Source: Spirochaetia bacterium
GTDB taxonomy: Bacteria; Spirochaetota; Spirochaetia; PWKH01
DNA length: 5,073 nucleotides
NCBI GenBank assembly: GCA_007128345.1
Contig: SKXS01000008.1
Span: forward strand, 1-5,073
Direction: 5' to 3'
Shown: positions 1-5,073 of the stretch, piece after piece
How positions within the stretch are numbered: the first letter of the stretch is position 1
Layout of the letters: every line of letters starts with the position of its first letter
The notes under the pieces: model-generated
The model's input: only the letters and a program-made list of their open reading frames with translations
Databases searched by the model: none
Told to the model about the DNA's origin: nothing
Position numbers and translations under genes: made by a program

Positions 1-62
1 AGGACAATGGCTCCCAATGCGGTGGATGTACCGGCTAACAAACTGTATAGTAAGCTTTCCAT
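1..62 (-). CDS. Start of a probable ZIP-family metal transporter (partial, runs off left edge)
   Basis: Only the first 20 codons are inside the window, reading leftwards from an ATG at 62. The peptide begins MESLLYSLLAGTSTALGAIV, a hydrophobic first membrane segment with the small-residue pattern LLAGxxTxxGA found at the start of bacterial ZIP (ZupT-like) zinc/divalent-metal transporters. A good Shine-Dalgarno (AGGAG, minus strand, 70-74) lies 7 bases upstream and a sigma70-like promoter lies further up, so this is a real gene start. ZIP proteins import Zn2+ and related cations across the inner membrane. The family call rests on about 20 residues; another membrane protein with a similar first helix is possible. 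It is transcribed divergently from the MBL hydrolase gene. Confidence 0.6.
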   Translation of the reverse strand, partial: MESLLYSLLAGTSTALGAIV

Positions 63-69
63 ATTCTTG

Positions 70-74
70 CTCCT
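70..74 (-). promoter_or_regulatory. Ribosome binding site of the ZIP-like gene
   Basis: The minus strand reads AGGAG followed by 7 bases and then ATG at 62. The spacing is close to ideal and fixes the start of the truncated left-edge gene. Confidence 0.75.
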
Positions 75-105
75 GATATAGATTAGTGCATTTCTCGTAG
101 AACTG

Positions 106-135
106 AGTCTATTCAACTCAATACCCGTCTGTCAA
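106..135 (-). promoter_or_regulatory. Probable sigma70 promoter of the ZIP-like gene
   Basis: On the minus strand a perfect -35 box TTGACA (130-135) is followed after 18 bases by TAGACT (106-111, 4 of 6 matches to TATAAT). The -10 box ends 43 bases before the ATG at 62, giving a leader of about 35 bases that contains the SD. The perfect -35 and the position support the call; the weak -10 and slightly long spacer limit it. Confidence 0.5.
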
Positions 136-168
136 GGTCCTGCACGACAATTGCTTCAAATCCCTCTT

Positions 169-197
169 TTGAAAGTGATATTGTCTTTGGGTAAAAC
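169..197 (+). promoter_or_regulatory. Possible sigma70 promoter of the MBL hydrolase gene
   Basis: TTGAAA (169-174, 5 of 6 matches) is separated by exactly 17 bases from TAAAAC (192-197, 4 of 6). Transcription would begin near 204, leaving a leader of about 85 bases before the preferred ATG at 289. If correct, it excludes the longer reading frame that opens with TTG at 151. Confidence 0.4.
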
Positions 198-288
198 GAA
201 ATTATCGTACCCCCTGCGGCAGACAGCTTCAACCCTCTTACCTGTGGGTGTTCTCCAAATGCAGATCCTGTGGTACAGTAGCCTGTGT

Positions 289-1185
289 ATGGTACACCCT
301 GACCTCATCTCTTTGGGAAAACACACATACTACATGCCTGATGCCGCAAACATCGGGGTATATGTATCGGGAACCGATGCGTATCTCATTGATTCCGGCA
401 GAGACCGTGATGCAGCAAAGCGCGTGCTCCGCCTTCTGCGTGCTTCCGGATTGAAGCTTGGAGGAATCATCAATACACACTCCCATGCAGACCATATCGG
501 AGGCAACGCATATCTGCAGCGGCAGACGGGATGCCCGATCTGGGCTCCCGAACGGGAAGCGTACTTCATCACCTGCCCTGAACTGGAACCCGCGTTCCTC
601 TACGGTGGGTTTCCCCATGGCGGTATTACAGGCAAGCTCCTCATGGCTAAGCCGAGCAGAGTGACCGCGGTCTTTCAGCCTCCAGGCAGCATCGAAGAAA
701 CTCCCCTGCAGACCCTGCACCTTCCCGGGCACAGCATCTCAATGGCAGGCATCCTCACACCGGACGGCGTGTGCTTCACTGCAGATGCATTCATTCCGCA
801 GGATCTCCTTGAGCGTCACAGGATTCCCTTTCTCTATGATGTCAAAACAGCCCTGGAAACCCTCGAACACCTCCGGAGAGTGGAAGCCTCTTGTTTTCTG
901 CCAAGCCATGGACAGCCTGCGGAGGAGATCACCGAAGCTGCAGAAGCAAACCGTCGCCGCATCCTTGAGGTAACCGAAGTTCTCCTCAAGCTCATGAGAC
1001 AACCTGTTTCCCCTGATGACCTCTTCAAGCTCACGGTCGAGCACTTCGGCATCATGCTGAATCATGTGACCTACATCCTTATGAGAAGCTGCATCAATTC
1101 GTTTATCAGCTATCTCCTGAATGAGAACCGCTGCACCCTCTCATACACCTCAAATTCTGCCCTAATTACCGGTGATGTCTTGTAA
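289..1185 (+). CDS. MBL-fold metallo-hydrolase
   Basis: This is a soluble, probably cytoplasmic 298-residue metallo-beta-lactamase-fold hydrolase. Metal-ligand motifs appear in the expected order: HSHADH (His64, His66, Asp68, His69), LPGHS (His148), TADAF (Asp166, the usual bridging aspartate) and LPSHG (His207). All ligands for a dinuclear site are therefore present and the enzyme should be active, although the substrate cannot be read from sequence. The C-terminal 80 or so residues form a helical region resembling the small winged-helix-like tail of several MBL subfamilies. The frame is open from a TTG at 151, but residues upstream of 289 do not look like the family, whereas MVHPDLISLGKHTYY followed by NIGVYV is a typical beginning. 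An in-frame ATG at 259 is the alternative. Neither ATG has a convincing SD, so the start is uncertain by up to 10 codons. The gene ends in TAA and appears monocistronic. Confidence 0.88.
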   Translation: MVHPDLISLGKHTYYMPDAANIGVYVSGTDAYLIDSGRDRDAAKRVLRLLRASGLKLGGIINTHSHADHIGGNAYLQRQTGCPIWAPEREAYFITCPELEPAFLYGGFPHGGITGKLLMAKPSRVTAVFQPPGSIEETPLQTLHLPGHSISMAGILTPDGVCFTADAFIPQDLLERHRIPFLYDVKTALETLEHLRRVEASCFLPSHGQPAEEITEAAEANRRRILEVTEVLLKLMRQPVSPDDLFKLTVEHFGIMLNHVTYILMRSCINSFISYLLNENRCTLSYTSNSALITGDVL

Positions 1186-1281
1186 TTGGTGCACGCTGAT
1201 TCCCTATGGCTGCTTATCTGCGTTCTCTCTGTCAACTTTAGGTACAGCAGGTGCTTGGAAAAAACGTACGACTGATGCATA

Positions 1282-1309
1282 TTGACCTTCATTGAATCGA
1301 CTCTATGAG
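1282..1309 (+). promoter_or_regulatory. Probable sigma70 promoter of the DUF438 gene
   Basis: TTGACC (1282-1287, 5 of 6 matches) is followed after 16 bases by TATGAG (1304-1309, 4 of 6). The predicted start near 1316 gives a leader of about 125 bases before the ATG at 1441, long enough to hold the direct repeat and the SD-pairing element listed separately. The -10 box is imperfect. Confidence 0.4.
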
Positions 1310-1322
1310 TTTTTCTTACCCA

Positions 1323-1370
1323 TGCCGTAAGACAGGGCCCTTCGTCCCAGAAAAAACAAGCCTGCCGTAA
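1323..1370 (+). repeat. Direct repeat TGCCGTAA, two copies 40 bases apart
   Basis: TGCCGTAA occurs at 1323-1330 and again at 1363-1370 in the non-coding stretch before the DUF438 gene. The period of exactly 40 bases is close to four helical turns, so both copies would lie on nearly the same DNA face. That geometry suits a pair of protein-binding sites, but two 8-base copies can occur by chance and no regulator is identified. Confidence 0.35.
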
Positions 1371-1384
1371 CCTAGATCACAGTC

Positions 1385-1433
1385 TCCTCCTGAGATATTC
1401 ACTACTCTTATGACATACCTGAGTGCAGGAGGA
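1385..1433 (+). promoter_or_regulatory. Possible SD-sequestering hairpin in the DUF438 leader
   Basis: TCCTCCTG at 1385-1392 is the exact reverse complement of CAGGAGGA at 1426-1433, which contains the whole Shine-Dalgarno of the next gene. Just inside, CACT (1400-1403) can pair with AGTG (1422-1425), stacking directly on the 3' arm with a 7-base bulge on the 5' side. When folded, the ribosome site would be hidden. This could be a translational switch or an RNA thermometer-like element. No known riboswitch family is recognised, and the loop of 33 bases is fairly long. Confidence 0.4.
1427..1432 (+). promoter_or_regulatory. Strong ribosome binding site of the DUF438 gene
   Basis: AGGAGG lies 8 bases before the ATG at 1441. 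It decides the start: the frame also contains a GTG at 1423, but that codon lies upstream of this SD, has none of its own, and is rejected. Confidence 0.85.
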
Positions 1434-1440
1434 TACATCT

Positions 1441-2679
1441 ATGGGCACACAGTTTGAAAAGAGTTCCCGAGAGGAACAGCTGAAGATACTCATACGGCGG
1501 CTCCATGACGGGGCTTCCGTTGCCGATCTCAAACGGGAATTTCACTATCTCCTGGAGCATCTCTCAGCAGAAGAGATTGCTGCCATGGAGCAGTCGCTGG
1601 TCAACGAAGGGTTTCCCGTTAAGTCGATCCAGGAGCTCTGCGAAATTCATGTAGAGGTGTTCGAGGATTCCCTGAAGAAGCATAGTGAGCAGGCACAGCC
1701 GGCAGGCCATCCGGTGGAAACGTACAAGAGGGAAAACCGTGAGGCTGAACGGAGGATCAAGGATATTCGTACTTGTCTCACGGGCATGCGGCGCCGTTCA
1801 GGCAGCGAGGAGTACGCCCGTCTGAAATCCCTCGCAGAAGACCTGAGGAATTACGAGAAGCACTATCAGAGAAAGGAGAACCAGCTCTTTCCCAAGCTGG
1901 AAGCAGTGGGTTTTACCGGACCGACCAATGTCATGTGGGGCAAGCACGATGAGATCAGGGATGCAATGAAGCACTTCATTGCCGGCATTGATGCTGCGCT
2001 GGTACCGAAGGAACTGAAGGCACGGTTTGCTGCGGTTTCTCGGAAGATAGGCAAGATGATATTCATGGAAGAGAAAATTCTCTTCCCTACCTCCATGATC
2101 AAGCTTTCTGAAAAAGATTGGGAGCAAATCAGAAGCGAAGAACCCGAAATCGGCTATGCATGGTTTGATATTCCCAGGGAAGCACACCCCGGGACCCAGA
2201 AGTCCAGGTTGCAGGCGGCCGCTGAGCCGGTGTACAATGGGGAGGATGAGGAGGACATGATGAGCAAACCAATACAGATTCCCTTAAATGAGGGGTACCT
2301 TACCCAACAGCAGCTTGATCTGATGCTGCGGGTGCTGCCTGTTGACGTGACCTTCGTGGATGAACATGACCAGGTCCGTTACTACTCAGCTGCTGATGAC
2401 CGCCTGTTCCCCAGGACACCGTCAATTATCGGACGGGATGTACAGAACTGCCATCCCCCGAAGAGTGTACATATCGTGCAGAAGATTGTGGAATCCTTTA
2501 GGAACAAAGAGCGGGACTGCGCTGAGTTCTGGATTGATTTCCGGGGGAAAAAGGTGCATATCCGCTACTTTCCGGTATATGATCAGTCCGGAGCCTATCG
2601 CGGAACCGTCGAAGTCTCCCAGGACGTCACCGGCATCATGCAGCTTGAAGGAGAACGACGTCTCCTTGACTGGGAGTAG
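1441..2679 (+). CDS. DUF438 / hemerythrin HHE / PAS domain protein
   Basis: This 412-residue cytoplasmic protein has three modules. Residues about 10-80 are the DUF438 domain (LKREFHYLLEHLSAEEIAAM followed by LVNEGFPV). Residues about 90-225 are a hemerythrin-like HHE domain, with His141 and Glu146 in HYQRKENQLFP, WGKHDEIR containing His169, and MIFMEEKILFP. Residues about 285-405 are a PAS domain of the type regularly fused to DUF438 (LPVDVTFVDEHDQVRYYS, then RDVQNCHPPKSVHIV), ending EVSQDVTGIMQLEGERRLLDW. An acidic linker (GEDEED, 267-272) separates the last two. There is no kinase, methyl-accepting or DNA-binding output domain. The architecture is common in anaerobes; hemerythrin domains bind oxygen or other small ligands at a di-iron centre and PAS domains sense ligands or redox state, so a redox or gas-sensing role is inferred, not demonstrated. 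The gene is preceded by a strong SD and closed by an intrinsic terminator, so it looks monocistronic. Confidence 0.9.
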   Translation: MGTQFEKSSREEQLKILIRRLHDGASVADLKREFHYLLEHLSAEEIAAMEQSLVNEGFPVKSIQELCEIHVEVFEDSLKKHSEQAQPAGHPVETYKRENREAERRIKDIRTCLTGMRRRSGSEEYARLKSLAEDLRNYEKHYQRKENQLFPKLEAVGFTGPTNVMWGKHDEIRDAMKHFIAGIDAALVPKELKARFAAVSRKIGKMIFMEEKILFPTSMIKLSEKDWEQIRSEEPEIGYAWFDIPREAHPGTQKSRLQAAAEPVYNGEDEEDMMSKPIQIPLNEGYLTQQQLDLMLRVLPVDVTFVDEHDQVRYYSAADDRLFPRTPSIIGRDVQNCHPPKSVHIVQKIVESFRNKERDCAEFWIDFRGKKVHIRYFPVYDQSGAYRGTVEVSQDVTGIMQLEGERRLLDWE

Positions 2680-2692
2680 TCAGACTTCCAGG

Positions 2693-2724
2693 AAAAGCCC
2701 CACGTATGGCGCATGGGGCTTTTT
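2693..2724 (+). terminator. Rho-independent terminator after the DUF438 gene
   Basis: AAAAGCCCCA (2693-2702) pairs perfectly over 10 bases with TGGGGCTTTT (2714-2723) around an 11-base loop, and the 3' arm runs into a T5 tract. It starts 13 bases after the TAG stop at 2677-2679. The A-run on the 5' arm would also give a T-tract on the other strand, but no minus-strand gene points into it. Confidence 0.93.
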
Positions 2725-2882
2725 CTCCCCCTGCCCTTCCCCCTTCATCCGTATTTTGTTATGTTATAGATACAGATCTTTGATACCCATCGTAGATCAT
2801 GTCTTTGTTTCACGTCTTTCTAAATTCATAAAGGTATGGTTTTGCAGAACATCATTGATCAAATACATGTTATGAGGTGCGT
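2725..2882 (+). other. Leader region of the FKBP gene, with SD at its end
   Basis: This is an AT-richer non-coding stretch between the terminator and the FKBP start. GAGG at 2874-2877 lies 5 bases before the ATG at 2883 and is the likely ribosome site. The FKBP gene must have its own promoter here because the upstream transcript is terminated. Partial matches exist (for example TTGATA at 2780-2785 and TTGTTT at 2805-2810), but none has a good -10 box at proper spacing, so no promoter is assigned. Confidence 0.5.
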
Positions 2883-3347
2883 ATGCATATACAAGACAAA
2901 GCGGTAGTACAGATGAACTACACACTGAAGAACGACAACGGTCAGGTGCTCGATACCTCCGAGCAGCGCGGACCGCTGACGTTCATTGCAGGAAAGGGGA
3001 TGATCATACCCGGACTGGAAAAAGCCCTTATGGGCAAAGCGACCGGTGACGAGATCTCCGTATCTGTAGAACCTGAAGAAGCCTACGGTGAATACCAGGA
3101 AGAGAAGATCGTCCAGGTAGGTAAAGACCAGTTCAAGGGAGACGCTGAAATCTCCGTCGGCATGCAGGTCCAGGCGCATAATAGTGACGGAAGCACGCAG
3201 ATTCTTTCCATCAAGGAGATTGAAGGCGACCAGGTCACCTTAGACGCTAATCATCCCCTGGCAGGGGAGCAGCTCCATTTTGACATCACCATCGAAGATG
3301 TACGTGAGGCTACTGAAGAGGAGCTGAAGGACGGAGCTGCACGATAG
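2883..3347 (+). CDS. SlyD-type FKBP peptidyl-prolyl cis-trans isomerase
   Basis: This 154-residue cytoplasmic FKBP-family foldase catalyses cis-trans isomerisation of X-Pro bonds. FKBP signatures are split by an insert-in-flap (IF) domain as in SlyD: VVQMNYTLKNDNGQVLDTS (residues 8-26, with Tyr13 and Asp24), GKGMIIPGLEKALMG (37-51), EEAYGE (65-70), the IF chaperone domain (about 70-125, starting YQEEKIVQVGKDQF) and NHPLAGEQLHFDITI (123-137) returning to the FKBP core. No signal peptide is present. The long His/Cys-rich metal-binding tail of E. coli SlyD is absent; the protein ends EEELKDGAAR, as in many shorter SlyD-like proteins. The ATG at 2883 is chosen because GAGG is 5 bases upstream; the GTG at 2877 overlaps that SD. 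The short SlyD class is well known, so the family call is firm while specific clients are unknown. Confidence 0.95.
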   Translation: MHIQDKAVVQMNYTLKNDNGQVLDTSEQRGPLTFIAGKGMIIPGLEKALMGKATGDEISVSVEPEEAYGEYQEEKIVQVGKDQFKGDAEISVGMQVQAHNSDGSTQILSIKEIEGDQVTLDANHPLAGEQLHFDITIEDVREATEEELKDGAAR

Positions 3348-3365
3348 CATCCACGCCGCATATTC

Positions 3366-3415
3366 GGGAAGGGACGGGGGTAGCTGGGATTATGCAAATC
3401 CCGTTGCTCCTTCCC
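3366..3415. repeat. Long imperfect hairpin between convergent genes (possible bidirectional terminator)
   Basis: GGGAAGG (3366-3372) pairs with CCTTCCC (3409-3415), and GGGATT (3386-3391) pairs with AATCCC (3397-3402) around the loop ATGCA. Between these arms GTAGC and GTTGC add wobble pairs, leaving an asymmetric internal loop. It starts 18 bases after the FKBP stop and lies 90 bases beyond the TSUP stop. The position suggests termination for both convergent units, but no T-tract follows on either strand, so it is not a classic intrinsic terminator. A role as an RNA 3'-end stabiliser is equally possible. Confidence 0.5.
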
Positions 3416-3504
3416 GCCCTGCAGGAGGGTTTGCCAGCCTGGTCACCTCTGTGAACGTTAAGGAATCGGGTTATCACCTTGTGTAAAGCACCACGCGTCC
3501 GGTC

Positions 3505-4260
3505 CTACACCTTGAGCAGGAACTTGCCCAGCACTGTGAGGGCTGCAAAGGATGCAAGCGAGAGTACCATGGGTTTTGAGATAAACCGGTCAAGGGTATG
3601 CCTGTAACGGGATGATATCCCGTACCCGATGCATACCGACGGAAGCAGCAGGACAAACAGCTTCAGCTCCACTTCCCCAAGCCGTCCAACCAGGGCAATA
3701 AGGATGACAGACACCGCAGCACCAGGAAGCAGGTATGCGGCCATACTTCCCCTGAGCTTGATACCCTGCTCATCCTGAACAAGCAATGCGGTTACCGCTC
3801 CCGCCAGTCCTGCAACTGTACCGGCAATGCCCGACATAAACCCGGTTATGGCCAACCCCTTCACGGTGGGACGGACCTTCACTCCGGCAATCCCTGCACC
3901 TACTCCTCCAAGCATTATTACCGCGAGTGCCGCAGCTGCCCCATCAGGTGACAGCTGCATCAGCAGCAGAACGCCTATAACTGAGCCGACAGCCCGAGAC
4001 AGGCTCAGCTGAACTACACGGGACAGCTCCACCTGGAGTCCGTCTCGCAGGAGCACCAAGGAAGTGATGACGATACCGCACAGCAGCACCGGCCCAGGTA
4101 TGAAACGCGGCTCAATAAGCACGAGAAACGGACCGCTGATCACCACTGAGCCATATCCTGCCACCCCCTGCAGTGCTGAAGCCAGACAGAATACCAGCAT
4201 GGCAAGACTAACCTGCCCGTAGGTCAACGGCAGGCCCCAGAACAGTTCTCCTACTCCCAT
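3505..4260 (-). CDS. TauE/SafE (TSUP) family membrane transporter
   Basis: This 251-residue integral inner-membrane protein has about seven or eight hydrophobic segments and belongs to the sulfite exporter TauE/SafE (TSUP) family. The family's two-repeat layout is visible: ALQGVAGYGSVVISGPFLVLIEPRFIPGPVLL (residues 29-60) and GFMSGIAGTVAGLAGAVTALL (140-160) followed by VQDEQG. Family members export or import sulfite, sulfoacetate, sulfolactate or other sulfur and organic anions, so the substrate here is open. In the second repeat the common GGPP-like stretch reads GAV. The ATG at 4260 lies just after the upstream gene's TAG (4265-4267), with a weak GGTGGTG SD overlapping the end of that gene. 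This spacing indicates one operon with translational coupling to the YeiH-like gene. Length is normal for the family. Confidence 0.85.
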   Translation of the reverse strand: MGVGELFWGLPLTYGQVSLAMLVFCLASALQGVAGYGSVVISGPFLVLIEPRFIPGPVLLCGIVITSLVLLRDGLQVELSRVVQLSLSRAVGSVIGVLLLMQLSPDGAAAALAVIMLGGVGAGIAGVKVRPTVKGLAITGFMSGIAGTVAGLAGAVTALLVQDEQGIKLRGSMAAYLLPGAAVSVILIALVGRLGEVELKLFVLLLPSVCIGYGISSRYRHTLDRFISKPMVLSLASFAALTVLGKFLLKV

Positions 4261-4264
4261 AGCG

Positions 4265-5073
4265 CTACACCACCAGGAATATCATGAGGATGCCAACAGC
4301 ACCGATACACATGGCGGTGCACAATCCCAGCAAAAACGGCTTGAAGCCGAGGCCTTTGAATACGCTGAATGAGGTACCGAGGCCAACTGCAGCAAGTGCC
4401 ATGGTGATACAGACCGATGATGCCGTGGCGCTGATACCGATAGCAGCTCTCCACAGATCAGCATTGAAAGATGCCCAATGCAGATTTTGGACAATAAAGA
4501 GCTGGTCACCTGCAGACCGAAGCAGCGACATACCGACAAACCAGAGTATGAACCCCGGCAGAGACACTCGCCCGTGCGTCTCTCCCGCGGATTCAGCGCT
4601 GTGTATGCGCTTTACCCTGAGATGATACCAAGATATTCCGGGGATAACAGCAACCATCAGCCCGTTGCGCAGCAGCTTGACCACTGCCGCCGTTTCAACG
4701 ACAAAGGGATCGGAGAAGTAGTCCTGGTATAAGAACGCGGCTCCCGCCACTTGAGATGTGTCATGGATCGCTGTTCCCAAGAAGAGCCCCGCGGCAAGAG
4801 TATTGCCGGAAAAGAGGCTCCAGGCAAGCAGTGGATAGGCCAGGGTGGCAGCAAGGCCGAAGAGTGTGATGACAGCAATTGCATATGCAGTATGCTCTTT
4901 TTCTGACTGGAGGCTTTCTGATGTTGCTATGATCGCGCTGACCCCGCAGATGGAGGTCCCCACGCTGATCAGCGTGACCAGGGGAACAGGGAGCTTCATC
5001 CATCGGTTGATCACATGGGGAAGCAGAAGTCCTACAACCACGCACACCACGATAACCGGCAGACCTACCCGGA
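4265..5073 (-). CDS. YeiH-type (UPF0324) putative sulfate exporter family protein, N-terminus off right edge
   Basis: 268 residues are visible, and the frame stays open to the window edge, where it reads RVGLPVIVVCVVVGLLLP. Family members are about 320-350 residues, so some 60-80 N-terminal residues are missing. Diagnostic motifs of the YeiH/UPF0324 'putative sulfate exporter' family are present: VGTSICGVSAIIATS, then YAIAVITLFGLAATLAYPLL, FLGTAIHDTSQVAGAA, and VVKLLRNGLMVAVIP. The GTSICG and AIHDTSQV segments are hallmark conserved loops within the membrane. About seven membrane spans follow the cut. A GTG lies in frame at 5050, but family-like sequence continues upstream, so it is an internal valine and not the start. 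No member's transport direction can be read from sequence; sulfate or organosulfonate export is the family annotation. It is the upstream partner of the TSUP gene. Confidence 0.9.
   Translation of the reverse strand, partial: RVGLPVIVVCVVVGLLLPHVINRWMKLPVPLVTLISVGTSICGVSAIIATSESLQSEKEHTAYAIAVITLFGLAATLAYPLLAWSLFSGNTLAAGLFLGTAIHDTSQVAGAAFLYQDYFSDPFVVETAAVVKLLRNGLMVAVIPGISWYHLRVKRIHSAESAGETHGRVSLPGFILWFVGMSLLRSAGDQLFIVQNLHWASFNADLWRAAIGISATASSVCITMALAAVGLGTSFSVFKGLGFKPFLLGLCTAMCIGAVGILMIFLVV

Noticed and set aside
151..288. N-terminal extension of the MBL hydrolase from a TTG at 151
   Set aside because: It lacks an SD, overlaps a candidate promoter (169-197) and does not resemble the family; a typical MBL N-terminus begins at 289.
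1161..1189. Inverted repeat AATTAC/GTAATT around the stop codon of the MBL gene
   Set aside because: The stem has six pairs plus two beyond a bulge, a 12-base loop and no T-tract, so it is too weak to call a terminator.
2360..2875. Plus-strand open frame of 171 codons over the PAS region and terminator
   Set aside because: It runs out of frame through a clearly conserved PAS domain and across a strong terminator, and its translation is Ser/Arg-rich without any domain.
3417..3432. Small CCCT/AGGG hairpin followed by TTT
   Set aside because: The four-base stem and three T's are easily produced by chance in GC-rich DNA.
4284..4625. Plus-strand open frames antisense to the YeiH-like gene
   Set aside because: They are shadows of a strongly conserved membrane protein on the other strand, have no SD, and their composition is not protein-like.
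5048..5050. GTG start for the YeiH-like gene at 5050
   Set aside because: The frame stays open to the edge, and the preceding residues (RVGLPVI) continue the family's membrane segment, so the gene is truncated by the window.

Overview
The window looks like ordinary chromosomal DNA of a bacterium with roughly 50% G+C (estimated by eye). Genes are compact, Shine-Dalgarno sites are of the AGGAG type, and there is a clear intrinsic terminator and several sigma70-like promoters. The gene mix (a DUF438-hemerythrin-PAS protein, a SlyD-type FKBP, an MBL hydrolase with the HSHADHIGGN signature) is typical of anaerobes. A Sphaerochaeta-like spirochaete or a clostridium-like anaerobe would fit, but this placement is a low-confidence impression. 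No rRNA, tRNA, CRISPR array, transposon or phage gene was seen.

Layout, left to right. (1) At the left edge, minus strand, are the first 20 codons of a gene whose N-terminus resembles a ZIP-family metal transporter; it has its own SD and a TTGACA promoter. (2) Divergent from it, plus strand, is a 298-residue metallo-beta-lactamase-fold hydrolase with a complete metal-ligand set. (3) After a 255-base gap with a probable promoter, a direct repeat and a possible SD-sequestering hairpin comes a 412-residue DUF438-hemerythrin-PAS protein, closed by a strong intrinsic terminator. (4) Next, plus strand, is a 154-residue SlyD-type FKBP peptidyl-prolyl isomerase. (5) A convergent intergenic region holds a long imperfect hairpin. 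(6) On the minus strand, entering from the right edge, a YeiH-type (UPF0324) exporter lacking its N-terminus is followed after 3 to 4 bases by a TauE/SafE (TSUP) family transporter.

The two right-hand membrane genes form a tight pair. Relatives of both families are linked to export of sulfite, sulfate or organosulfonates, so a shared role in sulfur-anion efflux is a reasonable inference, but no sulfur-metabolism enzyme lies inside the window to confirm it. The soluble genes appear to be separate transcription units. No wholly new system is evident. The points most worth a second look are the possible translational switch in front of the DUF438 gene, the non-canonical metal site in that protein, and the paired exporters with an altered TSUP motif.
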